From Variovorax paradoxus (GTDB taxonomy: Bacteria > Pseudomonadota > Gammaproteobacteria > Burkholderiales > Burkholderiaceae_C), in NCBI RefSeq assembly GCF_018614915.1, contig NZ_JAGGNU010000030.1, positions 31,196 to 95,195 on the forward strand: a stretch of DNA of 64,000 nucleotides, in the 5' to 3' direction. Below, one piece after another: positions 56,791 to 64,000 of this stretch; position 1 is the first letter of the stretch, and each line of letters begins with the position of its first letter. The translations under genes were made by a program, and so were the position numbers. Under the pieces are notes generated by a model. The model was not told where the DNA came from and did not search any database. It saw only the letters and a list, made by a program, of their open reading frames with translations.

Positions 56791-57582
56791 ATGAACACCC
56801 CTCTCGCCGCACCGGCCGTTGCGCCGGCCCGCCCCGCCATCCACCCCGACGAGCAGGAGGCGCGCCTGCAGCTCGCCGCCTGCTACCGCGTGTTCGCGAT
56901 GCTGGGCTGGACCGAGATGATCTACAACCACATCACGGTGCGGCTGCCCGACAGCGTGACGGGTGGCGAGAAGCAGTTCCTGATCAACCCCTTCGGCCTG
57001 CACTACAGCGAGGTCACGGCGAGCAATCTCGTCAAGATCGACCTGCAAGGCAAGGTGCTCGACGGCTCGCCGCACCCGGTGAACCCGGCTGGCTTCACGG
57101 TGCATGCCGCGATCCACGACGGCCTGCCCGATGCGCATTGCGTGATGCACACCCACACGACGGCCGGCGTCGCCGTGGCCTGCCTGCAGGGCGGCCTCGC
57201 GCAGACCAACTTCTACTCCGCGCAGCTGCACGGCATGGTGGCGTACCACGACTTCGAAGGCATCACGATCCATGCCGACGAAGGGCCGCGGCTCTTGAAG
57301 AGCATCGGCGACCGGAAGGCGGTGATCCTGCGCAACCACGGTCTCCTGGCCTGGGGCCAGACACTGCCGCAGACCTTCGCGATCCTCTGGACGCTGCAGC
57401 GCGCCTGCGAGATCCAGATGGCGACGCTCTCCATGGGTGCGGCGATTCCGGTGGCGGAAGACATCGCGCGCAAGTGCACGCGCGACGCGCTGCAGTTCAA
57501 TCCCAAGCACGGCGGCGGGCAGGACGTGTTCGACGCCCTGGTTCGGCAAGTCGACCGCATCGACGACTCCTACAGGCACTGA
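56791..57582 (+). CDS. Class II aldolase/adducin-family protein
   Basis: 263 residues. Zinc ligands are suggested by HTHTTAG (about 117-123) and ILRNHGLLAWG (about 175-185). The family includes fuculose-phosphate aldolases, ribulose-phosphate epimerases and 3-hydroxyisophthalate or dehydroxylating decarboxylases. No sugar genes are near. With the preceding Bug and following PanE-like genes it may act on a hydroxy-acid, but the substrate is not known. Confidence 0.88.
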   Translation: MNTPLAAPAVAPARPAIHPDEQEARLQLAACYRVFAMLGWTEMIYNHITVRLPDSVTGGEKQFLINPFGLHYSEVTASNLVKIDLQGKVLDGSPHPVNPAGFTVHAAIHDGLPDAHCVMHTHTTAGVAVACLQGGLAQTNFYSAQLHGMVAYHDFEGITIHADEGPRLLKSIGDRKAVILRNHGLLAWGQTLPQTFAILWTLQRACEIQMATLSMGAAIPVAEDIARKCTRDALQFNPKHGGGQDVFDALVRQVDRIDDSYRH

Positions 57583-57585
57583 GCC

Positions 57586-58563
57586 ATGAAAGTCTGCATC
57601 TACGGTGCCGGCGCGATCGGTGGATGGATCGGCGCCGGCTTGGCGCAGGCCGGCAACCGTCTCAACGTGGTCGCGCGCGGCGCGACGCTCGAAGCGCTTC
57701 AGCGCGACGGCCTTTCGCTGATGCGCGGCGAGCAGCGCACGCGCGTGCCGGTGAATGCGGTGGCCGATCCCGCGGCACTGGGCGAGCAGGACCTGGTTGT
57801 GATTGCCGTCAAGGCGCCCGCACTGCAAGCCGTGGCGCAACAGATCGCGCCGCTCGTCGGCCCCGACACCATCGTGCTGACCGCGATGAACGGCGTGCCC
57901 TGGTGGTTCCTGCAGGGCGGCTTCGGCGGCGGCCTGGCTGGCCGACAACTGCAGGCCGTGGACCCGGAGGGAATCATCGGCGCCGCGATTCCCGCGCGGC
58001 ACGTGATCGGCTGCGTGGTGCATGCGAGCTGTTCGCTCGACGCGCCCGGCGTGGTGCGGCACCACTTCGGCAACGGCCTCATCATCGGCGAGCCCTCGGG
58101 CGAGGCGACGCCGCGCGCGACCGAGCTCGAGGCCCTGCTGAAGCAGGCCGGCTTCGAGGCCCGCCTCTCCGCGCAGATCCAGAAGGACGTCTGGTACAAG
58201 CTCTGGGGCAACATGACGGTCAACCCGATCAGCGCGCTGACCGGCGCCACCACCGACCTGATCCTCGCCGACGAGCTGGTGCGCGGCTTGATCTCGACCA
58301 TCATGCTCGAGGCCAGGGAGATCGGCGAGCGCATCGGCATCCCCATCGACCAGAGCCCCGAAGACCGGCACGCCGTCACGCGCAAGCTGGGCGCCTTCAA
58401 GACCTCGATGCTGCAGGACGTCGAAGCTGGCCGCGCGGTCGAGCTCGATGCGCTGGTGTCGGTGGTGCGCGAGCTCGGGCAGCTCGCCGGCGTGAAGACT
58501 CCGTTCACCGACGCGCTGCTGGGCCTGGCGCGGCTGCAGGCGCGGCAGCTCGGGCTCTACTGA
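57586..58563 (+). CDS. 2-dehydropantoate 2-reductase-like protein (PanE/ApbA family)
   Basis: 325 residues. Rossmann motif GAGAIGGWIG at the N-terminus (7-16), KAPALQ in the cofactor loop, and the ApbA C-terminal domain with WYKLWGNMTVNPISALT containing the catalytic Lys. May be the ketopantoate reductase of CoA synthesis, but the operon position after an aldolase suggests a 2-oxoacid reductase with another substrate. 3-nt gap to the aldolase gene. Confidence 0.88.
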   Translation: MKVCIYGAGAIGGWIGAGLAQAGNRLNVVARGATLEALQRDGLSLMRGEQRTRVPVNAVADPAALGEQDLVVIAVKAPALQAVAQQIAPLVGPDTIVLTAMNGVPWWFLQGGFGGGLAGRQLQAVDPEGIIGAAIPARHVIGCVVHASCSLDAPGVVRHHFGNGLIIGEPSGEATPRATELEALLKQAGFEARLSAQIQKDVWYKLWGNMTVNPISALTGATTDLILADELVRGLISTIMLEAREIGERIGIPIDQSPEDRHAVTRKLGAFKTSMLQDVEAGRAVELDALVSVVRELGQLAGVKTPFTDALLGLARLQARQLGLY

Positions 58564-58567
58564 CGGT

Positions 58568-59656
58568 TCAATCGATTACTACCGGCACGCGTGGCGCGAC
58601 CGCGCACATGAGTTCGTAGCCGATGGTGCCGGCGGCTTGCGCGACCTCGTCGATCGGCAGCACGGCGCTGTTCGAAGCGCGGCCCCAGAGCGTGACCTCG
58701 CTGCCGAATGCGGCATCGGGCACGGGCGTGAGATCGACTGCAATCATGTCCATGCTCACCCGGCCCACCATGCGCGTGCGCACGCCGTTCACCAGCACCG
58801 GCGTGCCGGTATCGCAATGCCGCGGATAACCGTCGGCATAGCCGACCGCGGCCACGCCGACGGTGAGAGGGCCCTCGGCGGTGAAGCGGGAGCCGTAGCC
58901 GATGGTGTCGCCGGCCTTCAAGGTCTGCACCGAGATCAGCCGCGTCGACAGCGTCATCGCCGGCTGCAGCTGCCAGTGCGCCGCATCGTGCTCGGGAAAG
59001 TCCGGCGCGCTGCCATAGAGCAGGATGCCGGGCCGCACCCAGTCGGCGCGCGTGGCAGCCGAATGGCGCAGGGTGGCGGCGCTGTTGGCGATCGAGCGTT
59101 CGCCCGGCAGGTCTTTGGTGGTGCGCTCGAAGAGCGCGAGCTGGTGGTCGATGCCGCGGCTGCCGTCGGCGTCGCTGAAGTGCGTCATCAGCGAAATCTC
59201 GTCGACCTGCGGCAGCGCGTTCAGTCGCGTCCACGCCGAGCGGAAGCGCTCGGGCGTGAAGCCCAGCCGGTTCATGCCCGAATTCATCTTCAGGAAGACA
59301 CGGTGCGGCGCCTGCGTCTTGTGCGCGGCCAGCATGTCGATCTGCGCATCGCAGTGCACGGTGTGCCAGAGATCGAGCCGCGAGCACAGCTCGAGATCGC
59401 GCGGCTCGAACACGCCTTCGAGCAGCAGCACCGGCCCGCGCCAGCCGAGGGCGCGCACCCGTTCGGCCTCGGCCAGGTCGAGCAGCGCGAAGCCGTCGGC
59501 ACCGCGAAAGGCATCGAACACGCGCTCGATGCCGTGCCCGTAGGCATTGGCCTTGACGACCGCCCAGACGCGCGCTTCGAGCGCTGCGCGACGGGCGCGA
59601 TCGAGGTTGTGGCGCAGGGCTTGGGTATGGATGGTGGCGAGGATGGGACGAGGCAC
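58568..59656 (-). CDS. alr: Alanine racemase
   Basis: 362 residues, PLP fold type III. The PLP lysine is Lys35 ([10 protein letters not shown]), and [10 protein letters not shown] and the IGYGSRF Tyr region are present. Supplies D-Ala for peptidoglycan. Start is GTG 59656. Convergent with the PanE-like gene (4 nt apart) and divergent from lplT. Confidence 0.94.
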   Translation of the reverse strand: MPRPILATIHTQALRHNLDRARRAALEARVWAVVKANAYGHGIERVFDAFRGADGFALLDLAEAERVRALGWRGPVLLLEGVFEPRDLELCSRLDLWHTVHCDAQIDMLAAHKTQAPHRVFLKMNSGMNRLGFTPERFRSAWTRLNALPQVDEISLMTHFSDADGSRGIDHQLALFERTTKDLPGERSIANSAATLRHSAATRADWVRPGILLYGSAPDFPEHDAAHWQLQPAMTLSTRLISVQTLKAGDTIGYGSRFTAEGPLTVGVAAVGYADGYPRHCDTGTPVLVNGVRTRMVGRVSMDMIAVDLTPVPDAAFGSEVTLWGRASNSAVLPIDEVAQAAGTIGYELMCAVAPRVPVVID

Positions 59657-59727
59657 GGCGTGAACCCGATGGCTAAGCTGAAAACATTCGCACGAACACG
59701 CCGTCAAAGGCGGCGTGTGGCGTCATT

Positions 59728-59753
59728 TTGACACCGCACCCCCATGCTATAAC
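59728..59753 (+). promoter_or_regulatory. Candidate promoter for lplT
   Basis: TTGACA (59728-59733) and an extended -10, TGCTATAAC (59745-59753), lie about 75-100 nt before the lplT ATG. The spacer between the hexamers is only 14 nt, so the extended -10 would have to carry much of the activity. Confidence 0.35.
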
Positions 59754-59825
59754 CGCGCATTCCGCCAGTACCGCGGCCTTTTTCCACTATCGCCAGCAGC
59801 CCCATTCTGGCCAGCCAGCCCATCG

Positions 59826-61130
59826 ATGAAGCGCGGTTTCTACACCATCATGTCGGCCCAGTTCTTCTCGTCACTGGCCGACAACGCGCTTTTCGTTGCT
59901 GCGGTGGAACTGATGCGAAGCAACGGCTCGCCCGAGTGGGCGCGCGCCGCGCTGGTACCGATCTTCACCATCTTCTACGTGGCGCTGGCGCCGCTGGTGG
60001 GTGCCTTCGCCGACGCCTTGCCCAAGGGCCGGGTCATGTTCATCAGCAACGCGATCAAGGTGGTCGGCTGCCTGATGATGCTGTTCGGCACGCATCCGCT
60101 CCTGGCCTATGCAGTCGTCGGCCTGGGCGCTGCAGCCTACTCGCCTGCCAAGTACGGCATCCTGACCGAGCTGCTGCCGGCCTCGCAGCTGGTGAAGGCC
60201 AACGGCTGGATCGAAGGCCTGACCATCGCTTCCATCATCCTCGGCATCGTGCTCGGCGGGCAGCTGGTGGGGCATGCGCTGTCTACCCACTTGCTCGCCA
60301 TCGACCTGCCGGTCGTCAACACCGGCATCGACACGCCGCCCGAGGCCGCCATCGCCGCGCTGATCTTCGTTTACATGCTGGCCGCGTGGTTCAACACCCG
60401 CATCCCCGACACCGGTGTCGAGATGCGGCCGCTGCGCGCCAATCCGCAGCACGGCTTCGTGCGCAACATGGCGGCGCTCCTGCCCGATTTTTGGCACTGC
60501 AACTCGCGGCTCTGGCGCGACAAGCTGGGCCAGATCTCGCTGGCCACCACCACCTTGTTCTGGGGCGCGGGCGGCAACCTCAAGTACATCGTGCTGGCCT
60601 GGGCCTCGCTCGCGCTCGGCTACAACACCGCGCAGGCCTCTTCGCTGACCGGCGTGGTCGCGATCGGCACCGCGGTGGGCGCGATCGTCGCGTCGGTGCG
60701 CATGCGGCTCGACATGGCGACCCGCGTGATCCCGCTGGGCATCGGCATGGGCATCCTGGTGATCGGGATGAACTTCATCGGCAACATCTGGATCGCGGTG
60801 CCCTTCCTGATCCTGCTCGGCGGCCTCGGCGGTTTTCTCGTGGTGCCGATGAACGCGCTGCTGCAGCACCGCGGCCACAACCTGATGGGCGCCGGCCGGT
60901 CGATCGCGGTGCAGAACTTCAACGAGCAGGCCTGCATCCTGATCCTCGGCGCCTTCTACAGCGCCTGCACCGGGCTCGGCCTCTCCGCCTACTCGGCCAT
61001 CAGCGCCTTCGGAATCGTGGTGGCAGGCTTCATGTGGCTCATCAAGCGCTGGCACAGCCACAACTACGTCAAGTACCCCGAGGAGGTCGAGCATCTGCTC
61101 GCCATTGCCCGCAGCGACAAGCATCACTGA
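59826..61130 (+). CDS. lplT: Lysophospholipid transporter LplT
   Basis: 434 residues, MFS with about 12 membrane segments. The LplT start GFYTIMSAQFFSSLADNAL and SPAKYGILTELLP are present. It flips lysophospholipids inward for re-acylation. In enteric bacteria the acyltransferase Aas follows; it is not present here. Confidence 0.93.
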   Translation: MKRGFYTIMSAQFFSSLADNALFVAAVELMRSNGSPEWARAALVPIFTIFYVALAPLVGAFADALPKGRVMFISNAIKVVGCLMMLFGTHPLLAYAVVGLGAAAYSPAKYGILTELLPASQLVKANGWIEGLTIASIILGIVLGGQLVGHALSTHLLAIDLPVVNTGIDTPPEAAIAALIFVYMLAAWFNTRIPDTGVEMRPLRANPQHGFVRNMAALLPDFWHCNSRLWRDKLGQISLATTTLFWGAGGNLKYIVLAWASLALGYNTAQASSLTGVVAIGTAVGAIVASVRMRLDMATRVIPLGIGMGILVIGMNFIGNIWIAVPFLILLGGLGGFLVVPMNALLQHRGHNLMGAGRSIAVQNFNEQACILILGAFYSACTGLGLSAYSAISAFGIVVAGFMWLIKRWHSHNYVKYPEEVEHLLAIARSDKHH

Positions 61131-61142
61131 GCACCGATCGCC

Positions 61143-62045
61143 TTGGCTGCAGTTGCGCTAGTTATTAACGCCTTCGTCTGGGGCGTCTCCTGGTTTCCGT
61201 TCCGGCAGATCGAGGCCCATGGCCTGCATCCGGTCTGGGCGACCGGGCTGGTCTATGCGGTGATCTTCCTCGCCATGGGATGGCTGCGCCGGCACGCGTG
61301 GCGCGCCTTCGCCGTTCATCCGGCGCTGGTGCTGCTGGGGCTGGCGGCCGGCTTCACCAACGTAGGCTTCAACTGGGCGGTGACGCAGGGCGACGTGGTG
61401 CGCGTGGTGCTGCTCTTCTATCTGATGCCGCTGTGGAGCGTGCTCTTGGCCTGGATCTTTCTTGGCGAGCGCCCGACGCCCGCGGCGCTCGCGCGTGTCG
61501 CGCTGGCACTGGTGGGCGTGGCGGTGGTGCTCAAGACGCCCGAGGTCGACTGGCCGGTGCCCGCGAGCTTGCCGGACTGGCTGGCCGTCGCGGCCGGCTT
61601 CGCCTTCGCGGTGACCAACATCCTGCTGCGCCGGCTGCGCGCTGCGCCCGGCGAATCGCGCGCGCTCGCCATGTTCGGCGGCTGCGCGCTGGTGGCTGTC
61701 GCGACTGCGCTGTGCGGCACCGCGCTCGGCGCCATCGCAGCGCCGCCGCTGGCCGCGCCCGGCTGGCTGGGCTGGGCCGTCCTGCTGGGTGCGGGATTCG
61801 TCTTCGCCAACATCTGCCTGCAGTACGGCGCCGCGCGCCTGGCGGCCAGCACCACCTCGGTCATCATGCTGTCGGAAGTGCTGTTCGCGAGCGTCTCGTC
61901 GGTCGCGCTGGGCGCAGGCAGCATGGACACGCGCATCTGGATTGGCGGCGCGCTGATCGTGCTGGCGGCGCTGTGGTCCTCGTTTGCGCGAACGCCCAAC
62001 GGCGAGGATGATCGACGCTCTTCCCTCCTGAAGGACTCGACATGA
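61143..62045 (+). CDS. EamA/DMT-family transporter
   Basis: 300 residues with ten predicted membrane segments in two EamA repeats. The start is TTG 61143 (MAAVALVINAFVWGVSWFPF); no ATG or GTG fits as well. Likely exports or imports a small metabolite; substrate unknown. Its stop overlaps the gpx start (ATGA). Confidence 0.88.
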   Translation: MAAVALVINAFVWGVSWFPFRQIEAHGLHPVWATGLVYAVIFLAMGWLRRHAWRAFAVHPALVLLGLAAGFTNVGFNWAVTQGDVVRVVLLFYLMPLWSVLLAWIFLGERPTPAALARVALALVGVAVVLKTPEVDWPVPASLPDWLAVAAGFAFAVTNILLRRLRAAPGESRALAMFGGCALVAVATALCGTALGAIAAPPLAAPGWLGWAVLLGAGFVFANICLQYGAARLAASTTSVIMLSEVLFASVSSVALGAGSMDTRIWIGGALIVLAALWSSFARTPNGEDDRRSSLLKDST

Positions 62046-62527
62046 CCAGCGTCTACGACTTCGAAGCCCGGCAGATCGACGGCAAGGCCGTGCCGCTCTC
62101 CCAGTACAAGGGCAAGGTGCTGCTGATCGTCAACACCGCCAGCAAGTGCGGCTTCACCCCGCAGTTCGAGGGGTTGGAGGCGCTGCATGAAAAGTACGCG
62201 GACAAGGGTCTCGCGGTGCTGGGCTTTCCCTCGAACCAGTTCGCCAACCAGGATCCGGGCAGCAACGAGGAGATCGGCGCCTTCTGCGTCCAGAACTACG
62301 GCGTGAGCTTTCCGATGATGGAGAAGATCGAGGTCAACGGCCCGGGCGCGACGCCGCTCTACAAGTGGCTCACCAAGGAGGCGCCCGGCCTGCTGGGCAG
62401 CACGGCGATCAAGTGGAACTTCACCAAGTTCCTGGTCGGCAAGGACGGGCGGGTGATCAAGCGCTACGCGCCGCTCGAAACGCCGGCCTCGATGACGCGC
62501 GACGTCGAGGCCGCGCTGGCCGCCTGA
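62042..62527 (+). CDS. Glutathione peroxidase (Cys-type)
   Basis: 161 residues. The peroxidatic Cys36 lies in NTASKCGFTPQ, Gln70 in FANQDPG, and Trp in KWNFTKFLV. Reduces peroxides with glutathione or thioredoxin. Bacterial Cys-type members such as BtuE are close. Confidence 0.94.
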   Translation: MTSVYDFEARQIDGKAVPLSQYKGKVLLIVNTASKCGFTPQFEGLEALHEKYADKGLAVLGFPSNQFANQDPGSNEEIGAFCVQNYGVSFPMMEKIEVNGPGATPLYKWLTKEAPGLLGSTAIKWNFTKFLVGKDGRVIKRYAPLETPASMTRDVEAALAA

Positions 62528-62529
62528 GC

Positions 62530-62554
62530 GCCAGCACCGCCCTTCTCTGCTGGC
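62530..62554. terminator. Hairpin between convergent gpx and OmpA-domain genes
   Basis: GCCAGCA - 11-nt loop - TGCTGGC fills the gap between the two stop codons (62527 and 62555). No clear T-run on either side; a weak or bidirectional terminator. Confidence 0.4.
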
Positions 62555-63097
62555 TTACTGCTCGCCCGAGACCTCGATCTCGACGCGACGGTTCGGTGCC
62601 AGGCACGCGATCAGCGCCTCGCGGTTCTTCTGCTCGCAGTGCACCTTCGGCTCGGTCTTGCCCCGGCCCTGCACCTCAACGCCCGCGGCAGCTACGCCAG
62701 AGCGCACGAGGTACTCGCGCACGGTGACAGCGCGCGCCAGCGACAGCCGCTCGTTGAGCGCGTTCGACCCCAGGCGGTCCGAGTGGCCCGTGATGCGCAG
62801 CTTGCTCAGGTTCTGCGCGCCGCGCAGGCTGGCGGCGAGCGCGTCGAGTTCGCGACCGCCTTGCGGCAGCAGATCGGCCGTACCCGAGCGGCCAAAGGCG
62901 AAGAGCGCGTCCGCCGATAGCTCGATGCGCCGCGGGGCAGGCGGAACCGGCTTTGCTGCAGTCACCGGCTTCTCGATCACGCGCTCCACGGGCGCTGCCG
63001 TCTTCAATTGATCCGCACAGTCGGCCGGCAGCCAATGGAAGCCCTGACCTTGCGCCGGCACCCAGTGCAATGCCGGTATTACCGCCAGCGCCAGCAC
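62555..63097 (-). CDS. OmpA-domain, TpgA-like protein with a shortened N-terminus
   Basis: 180 residues from GTG 63097. The C-terminal OmpA-like peptidoglycan-binding domain (about 60-178) has GHSDRLGSNALNERLSLARAVTVREYL. The N-terminus (VLALAVIPALHWVPAQG) looks like a signal peptide that lacks its basic first part. The frame continues upstream only two codons to the TAG that ends the autotransporter remnant. Proteins of this type (TpgA) act with trimeric autotransporters in the same operon. The N-terminal part was probably lost in a deletion; a working start is uncertain. Confidence 0.75.
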   Translation of the reverse strand: MLALAVIPALHWVPAQGQGFHWLPADCADQLKTAAPVERVIEKPVTAAKPVPPAPRRIELSADALFAFGRSGTADLLPQGGRELDALAASLRGAQNLSKLRITGHSDRLGSNALNERLSLARAVTVREYLVRSGVAAAGVEVQGRGKTEPKVHCEQKNREALIACLAPNRRVEIEVSGEQ

Positions 63098-63103
63098 CCG
63101 CGC

Positions 63104-63796
63104 CTAGCGGATGCCTATGCCGTTGACGTCGGTGTTGGTCGCGTTGGTGTCGCCTGCGATGTTGTTGACCGTGCTGGCCAGGTTCGCCACGCCGGTGTGG
63201 GTGAGCTCGATGGCTTGATGCGCGGCAGAGAGCTGGCTGCCGTTGATGCCGTCGGTGCTGTTGGGGCTGACCTGGCCGGCCGCCACGTTCTGCAGTTGCC
63301 GCGGGCCGGCCACGCCGCCAATGCTGACCACCGAGATCGGCGTTGCACCTGCATAGTCGTATTTCTGGCTGACGAAGAAGGTGATGCCTTTCGATGGCGT
63401 CGCAGCAACGGTGGCCCGGGAGCTTTCACCCAGCGCGACGCCGCCCACCACGGTGACGACTGCGTTCACGCCAAGCGCTGTCGCGTCCGTCACCGTCGTG
63501 TTGGCAGACGCCCCGCAGCCGACGGCGACCGAGCCAACAGCCAAGGCGGAAGCAACGCACAGACCCACGCTGGTGCAGTTGGCCGCGGTGTCCGAGATGG
63601 CGGTGCTGCCGGGCGTTGCGTTCCCGTTGTAGGCCTGCGCCTGCGCGCCCTGGCTGCCCGCCACGGCGACCAGGGCCAGCACCGCCGCGGCCACGCTGCC
63701 CGAACGGCTCTTCCTTCCGCGCGCGCTGACGGTTTCCGAAGCCGCGACCCAGGTTCCCAGCGCTTCGTTCCACACGCTGCGATATGACTTGTTCAT
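63104..63796 (-). pseudogene. Trimeric autotransporter adhesin remnant (ESPR signal and head/neck only)
   Basis: 230 residues. It begins with an extended signal peptide region (MNKSYRSVWNEALGTWVAASE) and has YadA-like neck/head segments (RQLQNVAAGQVSPNSTDGINGSQL). It ends at GIGIR, where full-length relatives continue into more stalk and a C-terminal beta-barrel anchor. No anchor is present, so it could not be exported to the surface. The stop TAG (63104-63106) is in the same frame as the OmpA-domain gene that follows. Confidence 0.85.
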
Positions 63797-64000
63797 CCTG
63801 TTTTCAACCTGAGTGCCGCAATGAGTTGCAGAGCAGCAGCGAAGCCGCACACATGCACAAGCCGTGCACTCATTGCATGCGCACTCTTGTTATTCACGAG
63901 GGAGGGATGGTGCCGACGCTCTGCGGAGGCGGCGCGGGATTGCAACAATTCTTCAGATTGGCACGCACCAAGAACTAACCCGGAAATTTCACCTGTAGAG

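Noticed and set aside
63784..63978. 64-codon plus-strand frame near the window end
   Set aside because: Antisense to the adhesin leader with no ribosome site or domain; not supported.

Overview
The window is a gene-dense, very GC-rich chromosomal segment that fits a Comamonadaceae bacterium close to Variovorax or Acidovorax (Burkholderiales). This placement rests on the mreBCD-mrdA/gatCAB neighbourhood, three orphan Bug/TctC-type binding proteins, and intergenic repeats of the kind seen in that family. It is inference; no 16S or marker comparison was possible. No rRNA, tRNA, CRISPR array, prophage or intact transposon was recognised.

Layout. 1-2931: a 5'-truncated ThDP enzyme and an orphan LivK-type binding protein. 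3050-7844: the rod-shape operon mreB-mreC-mreD-mrdA (minus strand), divergent from gatC-gatA-gatB (8048-11311). 11326-13746: two small hypothetical genes, pyrE and xth. 13736-16958: a LysR regulator divergent from a PhzS-like flavin monooxygenase and a Bug protein.

17063-31779 is the most interesting part: one long minus-strand gene array, mostly joined by ATGA or TGATG overlaps. It encodes an allophanate hydrolase (AtzF type), a TauABC/SsuABC-type importer, AtzG-, AtzE- and AtzH-like proteins, a BmpA-type importer with two permeases, formamidase AmiF, biuret hydrolase BiuH, the importer ATPase, a second BiuH-like hydrolase (possible triuret hydrolase) and a GntR/FCD regulator. Read together, it predicts uptake and complete hydrolysis of condensed ureas (triuret, biuret, carboxybiuret) to ammonia and CO2. 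The ring-opening enzyme of the cyanuric acid route is absent. A composite repeat interrupts the array at 18456-18847.

31911-37063: an internally deleted SDR pseudogene, an NTF2-like protein, a sugar-epimerase-like protein, an M48 protease, an AmpG-like permease and a FitAB/VapBC-type toxin-antitoxin pair. 37148-40777: a ketosynthase, a chain-length-factor-like partner and a flavin halogenase-family enzyme in one short operon. 40914-44138: an OmpR-family two-component system and an O-antigen-ligase-like protein. 44104-48241: a zinc-finger protein, ilvE, rdgC, a membrane protein and radA.

48358-58563: the homoprotocatechuate meta-cleavage cluster (hpaR, hpaG1, hpaG2, Bug, hpaE, hpaD, hpaF, hpaH, then a repeat, hpaI). 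It is followed by another Bug protein, a class II aldolase and a ketopantoate-reductase-like enzyme. A perfect 16-bp palindrome in front of hpaR is the likely HpaR operator. 58568-62527: alr, lplT, an EamA transporter and gpx. 62555-63796: an OmpA-domain protein fused end to end with a trimeric-autotransporter remnant that lacks its membrane anchor, apparently the scar of a deletion.
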